NCBI GenBank assembly: GCA_902801845.1
Contig: CADCJW010000002.1
Span: forward strand, 369,627 to 433,626
Direction of reading: 5' to 3'
Source of the DNA: an uncultured Eubacteriales bacterium
GTDB taxonomy: Bacteria; Bacillota; Clostridia; Christensenellales; CAG-138
Length of the DNA stretch: 64,000 bases
This document shows, in pieces, positions 57,991 through 64,000 of the stretch. The notes under the pieces are model-generated. The model was not told the origin of the DNA, did no database searches, and was given only the letters and a program-made list of their open reading frames with translations. Position 1 is the stretch's first letter. The number at the start of each line of letters is the position of its first letter. A program made the translations under genes and the position numbers.

Positions 57991-58161
57991 CGAGAGAGTT
58001 TTTTGCCGCTTTTTCTTTTCGGTGAAAAGAAAAAGCGGCGGAAAAAGAAAAGCACAGAGAATATAAAGGGGAGATGCCGCAAAAGCATTTCCCCTTTTCT
58101 GTGTTCTTTTGGTGCCCTTTTTCTTACCAAGAAAAAGGGCCGAGGCTTCCGATCCTTCCTC
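57991..58161 (-). repeat. three-hairpin intergenic element, copy F (minus orientation)
   Basis: Read on the minus strand it starts right after the stop of the GGT gene with GAGAGGAAGGATCGGAAGC. Hairpin I (58114-58140) has stem GCCCTTTTTCTT and loop GGT. It is followed by CACCAAAAGAAC, hairpin II around AAAGGGGAAATGC, the linker GCTTTTCTTTTTCCGCC, and hairpin III (58005-58039, 16-bp stem). It lies between convergent genes. Confidence 0.75.
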
Positions 58162-59799
58162 TCAAAAACAAGCGATATTGCTGTCCGTGCGGGACTCCGT
58201 GCCGCCCACCAGGACCCCGTTCGGGAGGCGGACGATCATCTGCCCCCGGCCGAAGCTGGGGGTGTTGAGATCCAGCCGCACGTCGTGGCCCCGGTCCCGA
58301 AGGGCCTGGGCGATTTGGGGCGAGAACCGCCGCTCCACGGTGACGGTCCCGTCCCGAAGCCACTGCCACCGGGGCGCGTCCAGCGCTTGCTGGGGGTCCA
58401 GGTGGAAGTCGATATAGTTCATCATCACCTGCACGTGCCCCTGGGGCTGCATATAGGCGCCCATGACCCCGAAGGGCCCCACGGGCCGCCCGCCCGCCAT
58501 GAGGAAGCCGGGGATGATGGTGTGATAGGTCCGCTTCCCCGGCTCCAGCCGGTTCGCCGCCGCCGGGTCCAACGAGAAGTCCGCCCCTCTGTTTTGCAGG
58601 GACACGCCGGTGCCCTCCACCACGATCCCGGAGCCGAAGCCCTTGTAATTGGACTGGATATAGGAGACCATGTTCCCCGCCCCGTCGGCGCAGCAAAGGT
58701 ACACCGTCCCGCTCTTGGGCGGCAGCCGGTGGGTCCAGACCTGGGCCCGCTCCCCCATCTCCCTGGCCCGCATGGCCCCGTAGGCGGGGGAAAGCAGATC
58801 GTGATAGTCGATCTCCATCCTGTCCGGGTCCGTCACGTACCGGAAGGCGTCCGCAAAGGCCATCTTCATGGCCTCCAGCTGCCGGTGGACCGTCTTGACG
58901 TCGTCCCTGTCGTCGAAGGCGAACTCCTTCAAAATGTTCAGCGCCATGAGGGCCGCGATCCCCTGGCCGTTGGGCGGGATCTCGCACACGTCGAACCCCC
59001 GGTAGTTCACCGAAATGGGCTCCACCCACCGGGGCTGGAAGGCGGCCAGGTCCGCGAAGCGGATGTACCCCCCGTCCCGGCGGCTCTGCTCGTCGATCCG
59101 CTCGGCGATCCGCCCCCGGTAGAAAACCTCCGCGCCGGTCTCGCCGATGGCCTGAAGGGTGGCGGCGTGGTCCTTTAGGTAGATCATCTCCCCCGCCACC
59201 GGCGCCCGGCCCTTGGGCGCGAAGGTTTGGAACCAGGGCCCGTGCTCCGGCCCGGTGAGGGTCTTGGAAAACAGGTCGAAGCTGACCTTCCACATGGCGG
59301 CCAGGTTCGGCGAGCAGGGGTACCCCTCCGCCCCGTACCGGATGGCGGGGGTCAGATCCTCCAAAAGGGAGAGCCGCCCGAACCGGCCGTTCAGCGCCGC
59401 CCAGGCGGCGGGGGCCCCGGGCACGGTGACGGGGGTCCAGCCCCGGACGGGCATATGCCCCTCCTCGGCCCGGCCGTCATTTTTGACCCGGTCTATGGAC
59501 AACAGCCCCGGCGCGGGGCCGCTGGAATTGAGGCCGAAAAGCTTTTGCTCCTGCTCGGACCAAACGAGAGCGAAGGCGTCGGAGCCGATGCCGTTGGCCG
59601 TGGGCTCCACCACGGTCAGGGCCGCCGCTGCCGCCACCGCCGCGTCCACGGAGTTCCCGCCCCGGCGCAGGGCCTCCAGCCCCGCCGCGGCTGCCTGGGG
59701 GCTGGAGCAGTTCACCATGCCGCCCCGGGCGTAGAGGGGGAAACGCTGGGAGGGGTACCGCTGCTGCAGCGGATCGAAGGGAAAGGGATCAATCTTCAT
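58162..59799 (-). CDS. gamma-glutamyltransferase family protein (no signal peptide)
   Basis: 545 residues of the GGT/Ntn-hydrolase family. RGGMVNCSSPQAAAAGLEALRRGG at the start (split here), ANGIGSDAFALVW, and the self-cleavage region PPKSGTVYLCCADGAGNMVS with the nucleophile Thr near 362. GMGA-like GFGSG and VMGAYMQPQGHVQV near the end are typical. Lack of a signal peptide suggests a cytoplasmic enzyme, perhaps acting on gamma-glutamyl compounds or as an acylase. ATG 59799 overlaps the C_GCAxxG gene by 11 nt. Confidence 0.85.
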   Translation of the reverse strand: MKIDPFPFDPLQQRYPSQRFPLYARGGMVNCSSPQAAAAGLEALRRGGNSVDAAVAAAAALTVVEPTANGIGSDAFALVWSEQEQKLFGLNSSGPAPGLLSIDRVKNDGRAEEGHMPVRGWTPVTVPGAPAAWAALNGRFGRLSLLEDLTPAIRYGAEGYPCSPNLAAMWKVSFDLFSKTLTGPEHGPWFQTFAPKGRAPVAGEMIYLKDHAATLQAIGETGAEVFYRGRIAERIDEQSRRDGGYIRFADLAAFQPRWVEPISVNYRGFDVCEIPPNGQGIAALMALNILKEFAFDDRDDVKTVHRQLEAMKMAFADAFRYVTDPDRMEIDYHDLLSPAYGAMRAREMGERAQVWTHRLPPKSGTVYLCCADGAGNMVSYIQSNYKGFGSGIVVEGTGVSLQNRGADFSLDPAAANRLEPGKRTYHTIIPGFLMAGGRPVGPFGVMGAYMQPQGHVQVMMNYIDFHLDPQQALDAPRWQWLRDGTVTVERRFSPQIAQALRDRGHDVRLDLNTPSFGRGQMIVRLPNGVLVGGTESRTDSNIACF

Positions 59800-60196
59800 G
59801 GGGCGCCTCCTCCAACTCGCGAACATACCCGTCCAGGATGGCCGCGGCCCGCTCCACCACGAAGAGGCAGCGCACGTCGGGCCGGCGATACATTTGCTTC
59901 AGCTCCCCGCACCGGATGCTGCCCAGCTCCGCCCGAAACCGGTCCACCAGCCCGGCGCAGTCCTCCCGAAATCCGGGGGTAACGTGGGCCCGGTCCCGGA
60001 CCCGCCGCTTCGACAGGGCGGCCACGGCCCCCAGCAGCGCCCCGCAGGTCTCCTCGCAGCCCAGCCCGCCGCCGAAGCCGCTGACCAGCTTCACGTCCTC
60101 CGGGGCGATGTTCAGCCCATACCGCTCGTCGGCCCAGAGCAGCACCGCCTCGGCGCAGTTGTGATCGGTATCCAAAAAGAGCTCTCGGATGGTCAT
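59789..60196 (-). CDS. C_GCAxxG_C_C family redox protein
   Basis: 135 residues. Cys positions match the family pattern: DHNCAEAVLLW, FGGGLGCEETCGALLGAV, EDCAGLV, IRCGELK and VRCLFVV. These all-helical proteins occur near redox or transport genes in anaerobes and may bind metal or cycle disulfides; the exact function is unknown. ATG 60196 follows GGGAGG. The frame is open upstream but the start is clear from the RBS and family length. Coupled to the GGT gene. Confidence 0.83.
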   Translation of the reverse strand: MTIRELFLDTDHNCAEAVLLWADERYGLNIAPEDVKLVSGFGGGLGCEETCGALLGAVAALSKRRVRDRAHVTPGFREDCAGLVDRFRAELGSIRCGELKQMYRRPDVRCLFVVERAAAILDGYVRELEEAPHED

Positions 60197-60286
60197 GGTC
60201 CCTCCCGATTTCATATATTCTACCAGTATTTTCGCATACTTCCCCGCCTTTTGCAACGGCAAGACCCCTTTTTCCCCATGTTTTTC

Positions 60287-60315
60287 TTGCAGAAAGGCGG
60301 GATCTATATTACCAT
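60287..60315 (+). promoter_or_regulatory. candidate promoter of the TrkA-C membrane protein gene
   Basis: TTGCAG (60287-60292), 17-bp spacer, TACCAT (60310-60315). TATATT at 60305 is an alternative -10. Confidence 0.5.
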
Positions 60316-60338
60316 AGAGGCACAACGAGGAGGACGCC

Positions 60339-61052
60339 ATGAACATCTACCTTGCCTTTTCTCTCTTTGCCCTGGTCATCTTGGGCTATTGGGTCATCTC
60401 GGAGCTGTTCGCCATGCTCTTTCGCTTCACGGGCCTGCCGGACGAGAAGGCCCGGTTCCAGGTGATCTCCCTGCTCACGGGCTGCGGCTTCACCACCCAC
60501 GAAAGCGAGCTGCTGCTCACCACCAAGTCCAGGCGGCGGCTGGCCCGGATCACCATGCTCTTCGGGTACGTGTTCAACATAACCATCGTGTCCGCGTTCA
60601 TCAACGTGTTCTTCTCCCTGAAGATCTCGGAGCTGGCGGCGGACCTGATCAGCAGCCTCATCCCCCTGCTGGTGATCCTGTTCATCCTGACCTTCATGCG
60701 GGTGCCGGCGGTCCGGGCCTGGGGGGATCGGCTCATCGAGCAGCTGGCCGGGCGCATCATCCACCGGGACACCGCCAACAGCATCTGGCTCATGGACTAC
60801 ATCGGCCAGGATTCCATCGCCCAGGTGACGCTGAACGAGGTGCCCGAGGATCTGCATAATAAGCCCCTGTCGGAATCGGGTCTCAAGACGGAGCACAACA
60901 TCCTGGTCATGCTGGTGGAACCCTTGGGGGGCAAGGCGGAGCCCGCCTCCGCCCGGACGGTCTTTCAGCCCGGGGACAAGCTCACGGTCTTCGGGGATTA
61001 TGCCACCATCAGCCGGATCTTCCATGCCCGGGAACGCTTTAGTGAGCAATAA
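60339..61052 (+). CDS. membrane protein with C-terminal TrkA-C (RCK_C) domain
   Basis: 237 residues. Three hydrophobic helices (about 4-25, 72-92, 100-122) and the segment SLLTGCGFTTHESELL between the first and second, which is typical of a Firmicutes family of short TrkA-C proteins. The C-terminal 80 residues form the TrkA-C domain (IAQVTLNEVPEDLHNKPLSE ... FQPGDKLTVFGD). This domain binds small ligands such as cyclic dinucleotides or nucleotides in K+ transporters. It has no channel selectivity filter, so it is a regulator or partial transporter. RBS GAGGAGG. Confidence 0.75.
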   Translation: MNIYLAFSLFALVILGYWVISELFAMLFRFTGLPDEKARFQVISLLTGCGFTTHESELLLTTKSRRRLARITMLFGYVFNITIVSAFINVFFSLKISELAADLISSLIPLLVILFILTFMRVPAVRAWGDRLIEQLAGRIIHRDTANSIWLMDYIGQDSIAQVTLNEVPEDLHNKPLSESGLKTEHNILVMLVEPLGGKAEPASARTVFQPGDKLTVFGDYATISRIFHARERFSEQ

Positions 61053-61067
61053 TATTTTCGCGATTTG

Positions 61068-61100
61068 CCCCCGCTCCCGCAGGAGAGGGGGTTATTTTTT
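61068..61100 (+). terminator. intrinsic terminator
   Basis: CCCCCGCTCC pairs with GGAGAGGGGG (one internal mismatch) around a short CGCA loop, followed by TTATTTTTT. Confidence 0.75.
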
Positions 61101-61120
61101 GCCGAAAAACGTGGTATCCT
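61092..61120 (+). promoter_or_regulatory. promoter of the NodB lipoprotein gene (leaderless arrangement)
   Basis: TTATTT (61092-61097, weak -35 within the terminator tail), 17-bp spacer, TATCCT (61115-61120). Only six bases separate the -10 from ATG 61127. Confidence 0.5.
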
Positions 61121-61126
61121 ATCCCT

Positions 61127-61990
61127 ATGAAACGAGTTCTGTGCATCCTGTTGGCCCTGGGGCTGCTGCTGGGCTGCCGGGGGGAGATCGCGGCCATGGA
61201 GCCGGCAGCCACGCCGGCCCCCACGGCCCCTGCCGCCACCGTGGGGCCCACCCGAAATCTGGCGGTGTCCGCCCCAACGCCGGGGCCCACCGTATCCCCC
61301 ACGCCGACCCCGGAACCCACGCCCACGCCGGAGCCCACGCCGACCCCGGCGCCCACCTTGGACCCCGACCGGCCCATGATCGCCCTGACCTTTGACGACG
61401 GGCCCACGGAATACACCGACCAGGTCCTGGACCTTTTGGAGCGATACGGGGCCAAGGGCACCTTCTTCGTCATCGGCAGCAGCCTCAGCGACAAGACCCG
61501 GCCCGTTTTGCAGCGGATGGCGGATATGGGCTGCGACATCGGCAGCCACGATCTCACCCATGCCAACCTGACCCGGTTCTCCGCCGCCGCCAACGTGAAG
61601 CGGATCGAGAAGATGCGGGCGCGGATCTCCGCCCAGATCGAGGGCGGGTACGAGATCCGGCTGCTGCGGCCGCCCTACGGGTCCGTGAACAAGGCCCTGC
61701 GCCGGGCCTGCCAGGAGGGGCAGGTGGCCTGCGTCCGCTGGTCCGTGGACACCCGGGACTGGAGCAACAAGAGCCCCAAGACCATCCTGAAGATCGTGAA
61801 GCGGGAGGCCAAGGATGGTGCCATCATCCTCTTCCACGACCGGCTCCCCACCACCGTCACGGCCCTAAAAGACGTGATCCCCTACCTGGTGGAGGAGGGG
61901 TACGACCTGGTCACCGTGACGGAGCTCATCGAAAGCAGCGGCCAAAGCCTCGTCTGGGGCGCGGACTACCACAGAAAGCCTGGCCGGTGA
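61127..61990 (+). CDS. polysaccharide deacetylase (NodB) lipoprotein
   Basis: 287 residues. Lipobox LLLGC (Cys17), a Pro/Thr-rich spacer (about 25-82), then a complete NodB domain: ALTFDDGPTEYTD (motif 1 with both Asp), SHDLTHANL (His pair), RPPYGS (motif 3), WSVDTRDW (motif 4) and ILFHDR (motif 5). It is probably a zinc-dependent deacetylase of peptidoglycan GlcNAc or MurNAc, held at the outer membrane face by lipid and spacer. Unlike the NodB protein at 31793 all catalytic residues are kept. Confidence 0.88.
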   Translation: MKRVLCILLALGLLLGCRGEIAAMEPAATPAPTAPAATVGPTRNLAVSAPTPGPTVSPTPTPEPTPTPEPTPTPAPTLDPDRPMIALTFDDGPTEYTDQVLDLLERYGAKGTFFVIGSSLSDKTRPVLQRMADMGCDIGSHDLTHANLTRFSAAANVKRIEKMRARISAQIEGGYEIRLLRPPYGSVNKALRRACQEGQVACVRWSVDTRDWSNKSPKTILKIVKREAKDGAIILFHDRLPTTVTALKDVIPYLVEEGYDLVTVTELIESSGQSLVWGADYHRKPGR

Positions 61991-61997
61991 GAGACCC

Positions 61998-62026
61998 TTG
62001 ACAGGCGGGCCGATTTTCCGTACTAT
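61998..62026 (+). promoter_or_regulatory. sigma-A promoter of the oligopeptidase gene
   Basis: TTGACA (61998-62003), 17-bp spacer, TACTAT (62021-62026). Confidence 0.75.
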
Positions 62027-62055
62027 CATCCTATATATCGTGGGGAGGTAACAGC

Positions 62056-63750
62056 ATGAACATGGTCGATTTTCGGGACATGCCCTACGCGCGGCCGGAT
62101 GTGGAGGCGCTGAAGGCCGCTTACAGGGACACCACCAAGAAGCTGAAGGACGCCCAGAGCTATGAGCAGGCGCGCTCCGCCTTCTTCGCCCTCCAGGATG
62201 CGGAGGAGCGGCAGGCCACCATGGCCGTGCTCTGCTCCGTGCGCAACACCATCGACACCACGGACCCCTTCTACGACGGGGAGATGAAGTGGCTCCGGAC
62301 CGAGAGCGCGTCCCTGATCCCCCTGGACAAGGCCTATCAGGAGGCGTTGGCGACCAGCCCCTTTCGGCCCCAGTTCGAGGCGGAGTTCGGCCAGCAGATG
62401 TTCCGGCTCATCGACGCGGAGCTCAAGACCTCGGATGAGCGGATCATCCCGGATTTGATCCGGGAGGGGGACCTGTGCCAGCAGTACCAGAAGGACAGCG
62501 CCCTGGCGGTGACCGACTTTAGGGGCGAACAGTGCAACTTCTACGGCCTTCTAAAGCACATGGAGAGCCCGGATCGGCAGGAGCGGAAGGAGGCCTTCCA
62601 CGCCTGGGCCGCCCTGTATGAAAAGATCAGCCCCCAGCTGGATGGGGCGTACGACGAGCTGGTGCACCTTCGGGACAAGATGGCCCGCACGTTGGGGTTC
62701 GAAAGCTATACGGACCTCGCCTATTTGCAACGGCGGCGGTTCGATTACACCAAGGAGGACGCGGCCAACTTCCGCAAGCAGATCCGGGAGATCGTGACCC
62801 CCGCTGTGGCCGCCATCCGGGAGCGGCAGCGGCAGCTTTTGGGCGTAGACAAGCTCCGATACTACGACGAGGCGCTGCTCTTCCCCGAGGGGAACGCGGA
62901 CCCGGAGGGGACCATGTCGGAGCTGGTGCAGAAAGCCCTCACCATGTACCGAGAGATGAGCCCCGAGACCGGGGAGTTCTTCGAGTTCATGGTGAAGTAC
63001 CATCTGTTCGATTTGGAGACCCGGCCCGGAAAGCGGATGGGCGGGTACATGACCACCTTCCCCGGCTATCAGGCGCCCTTCATCTTCAGCAATTTCAACG
63101 GCACCAGCGCCGACGTGGACGTGCTCACCCACGAGGCGGGCCACGCCTTCCAGGGGTATCTTGCCATGCGGTCCATCCCTATCCGGATGCTGGGCGGGTC
63201 CACCTCCGAGATCAACGAGATCCACTCCATGACCATGGAGCACTTCGCCTACCCCTGGATGGGGAGCTTCTTCGGGGAGAAGGCGGAAAAGTACCTGACG
63301 GCCCACCTGATCGGCGCCATCGCCGTGATCCCGTACATGGCCTGCGTGGACGAGTTCCAGCATAGGGTGTACGAGCAGCCGGACATGGACGCCCACCAGC
63401 GGCGGCAGGTGTGGCGCGAGATCGAAAAAACCTACATGCCCTGGCGAGACTACGACGGGGAGCCCTTCCTGGAGGAGGGCGGTTTCTGGATGCAGAAGCA
63501 GCACATCTTCCTGTACCCCTTCTACTATATCGACTACGCCCTGGCCCAGATGTGCGCCTTCCAGTACTACGGCCGCATGAAGACCGACCGCAAGAAGGCC
63601 TGGCAGGACTATCTGCGCCTCTGCCGCGCCGGCGGGACGAAAGGTTACTTCGAGCTGTTGGAGCTGGGAGACCTCCTCAACCCCTTCCGGGACGGGACCG
63701 TGGCCGCCTCCGTAGGGCACGTGGTGGAGGAGATACGGGAGAGGTACTGA
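62056..63750 (+). CDS. pepF: M3-family oligoendopeptidase (PepF type)
   Basis: 564 residues, cytoplasmic. The zinc motif HEAGHAFQGYL (HExxH with His-Glu-Ala-Gly-His) is near residue 360; the third ligand Glu lies in TSEINEIHSMTMEHF about 25 residues later. The C-terminal YPFYYIDYALAQMCAFQYYGRM is the conserved substrate-binding segment of M3 oligopeptidases. It degrades short peptides in the cytoplasm. RBS GGGGAGG; own promoter; copy G of the hairpin element follows its stop. Confidence 0.92.
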   Translation: MNMVDFRDMPYARPDVEALKAAYRDTTKKLKDAQSYEQARSAFFALQDAEERQATMAVLCSVRNTIDTTDPFYDGEMKWLRTESASLIPLDKAYQEALATSPFRPQFEAEFGQQMFRLIDAELKTSDERIIPDLIREGDLCQQYQKDSALAVTDFRGEQCNFYGLLKHMESPDRQERKEAFHAWAALYEKISPQLDGAYDELVHLRDKMARTLGFESYTDLAYLQRRRFDYTKEDAANFRKQIREIVTPAVAAIRERQRQLLGVDKLRYYDEALLFPEGNADPEGTMSELVQKALTMYREMSPETGEFFEFMVKYHLFDLETRPGKRMGGYMTTFPGYQAPFIFSNFNGTSADVDVLTHEAGHAFQGYLAMRSIPIRMLGGSTSEINEIHSMTMEHFAYPWMGSFFGEKAEKYLTAHLIGAIAVIPYMACVDEFQHRVYEQPDMDAHQRRQVWREIEKTYMPWRDYDGEPFLEEGGFWMQKQHIFLYPFYYIDYALAQMCAFQYYGRMKTDRKKAWQDYLRLCRAGGTKGYFELLELGDLLNPFRDGTVAASVGHVVEEIRERY

Positions 63751-63877
63751 GGGGGTTTTGTTCCCTTTTTCTCAGCTTGAAAAAAAACCCAGGGATGATA
63801 AGAAGGGATCGCAGCGTGCGATCCCTTTCCTAAGCTTTTCTTTCGGGGCGGCCTTTTCACCGAAAAGAAAAGGTCGC
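63751..63877 (+). repeat. three-hairpin intergenic element, copy G (divergent)
   Basis: It lies between the convergent pepF and RidA genes. Hairpin I is degenerate (GGGTTTT.../AAAAAACCC). Hairpin II is a perfect 11-bp stem AAGGGATCGCA around a GCG loop. The linker CCTAAGCTTTTCTTTC matches the other copies. Hairpin III pairs GCGGCCTTTTC with GAAAAGGTCGC (one G-T). Confidence 0.65.
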
Positions 63878-63887
63878 AGAAAGTCCC

Positions 63888-64000
63888 TTACCTGTCCACC
63901 GTCTCGGCGATGGCCTCCACCTCCACGAGGACGTTCTTGGGCAGGGTCTTCACCGCCACGCAGGAGCGGGCGGGGCAGTCACCGGTGAAGAAGCGGGCGT
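63888..64000 (-). CDS. ridA: RidA-family protein, C-terminal part (runs off the window)
   Basis: The last 37 codons are visible on the minus strand, ending at TAA (63888-63890). They read FFTGDCPARSCVAVKTLP followed by KNVLVEVEAIAETV, the well-conserved RidA/YjgF end containing the active-site Arg of PARS and the final Glu. RidA deaminates reactive enamines/imines from PLP enzymes. The assignment rests on a short but highly typical segment. Confidence 0.85.
   Translation of the reverse strand, partial: ARFFTGDCPARSCVAVKTLPKNVLVEVEAIAETVDR

Noticed and set aside
1..64000. tRNA, rRNA, CRISPR, transposase or phage genes
   Set aside because: None was recognised on either strand. The hairpin elements carry no transposase or obvious target-site duplication.

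Overview
The window looks like a chromosomal segment of a GC-rich, spore-forming or spore-lineage anaerobic Firmicute of the Clostridia (gut Oscillospirales/Christensenellales type). Supporting signs are strong purine-rich ribosome binding sites, sigma-A promoters with TATACT-type -10 boxes, a SpoIIQ-like M23 protein, the NifU-like/GGGtGRT pair, a YerC-type TrpR regulator and many small nutrient transporters. No rRNA, tRNA, CRISPR array, transposase, integrase or phage gene was seen. The window starts inside an MFS transporter and ends inside a RidA-type gene.

Layout. 1-2.7 kb: MFS exporter end, SpoIIQ-like protein, and an overlapping HprK-like kinase/S26-like peptidase pair. 2.8-11.1 kb: a surface/export locus with an ABC-2-like membrane protein, an ABC ATPase, a repeat-rich membrane-anchored protein and two paralogous lipoproteins. 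11.2-15 kb: a heterodimeric ABC exporter. 15.1-19.5 kb: sodium symporter, N-acyl-D-amino-acid deacylase and M20 hydrolase, plausibly uptake and breakdown of acylated amino acids or peptides. 19.7-26 kb: a minus-strand acyl-ligase/MBL/E2-like operon, an XRE regulator and a divergent second acyl ligase with mosaic base composition. 27-33.4 kb: sugar ABC importer without its own ATPase, a GPH symporter and a NodB-like protein. 33.5-36 kb: polar amino acid ABC importer with a TrpR-like regulator. 36-38.7 kb: MATE exporter and PlsC-like acyltransferase (minus). 38.9-45.3 kb: NifU-like/GGGtGRT pair, ASCH protein, a tandem stefin-like lipoprotein, a GT4 glycosyltransferase and a GH13 glucosidase. 45.3-51.5 kb: a TetR-led, tightly packed operon of small modifying enzymes (methyltransferase, YjdF, CAT-like acetyltransferase, TIGR04076, GNAT-HD, kinase-like, flavodoxin, GNAT). 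51.5-56.2 kb: AraC-GyrI and TetR regulators, GNAT, peroxiredoxin, carboxylesterase. 56.2-64 kb: a surface protein, GGT and C_GCAxxG genes (minus), a TrkA-C membrane protein, a NodB lipoprotein, an M3 oligopeptidase and the RidA end.

Three non-coding themes stand out. First, a family of modular three-hairpin elements (about 130-260 nt) lies immediately after stop codons at six places. The stems keep pairing through compensatory base changes; one copy runs into the 5' end of a lipoprotein gene, and two copies carry the same extra insert. Second, the two promoters of the surface/export locus share 11-bp direct repeats at identical distance from the -10 box. Third, three genes have a -10 box only 6-7 nt before ATG with near-identical sequence between them, which predicts leaderless transcripts.

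Protein-level curiosities are a lipoprotein with two tandem QVVAG cystatin-like domains, an in-frame TAA at codon 4 of the symporter, an internal start that would release a free GyrI-like domain, and an E2-like acyltransferase with the catalytic His replaced. All calls come from reading the sequence by eye; no database search was run.
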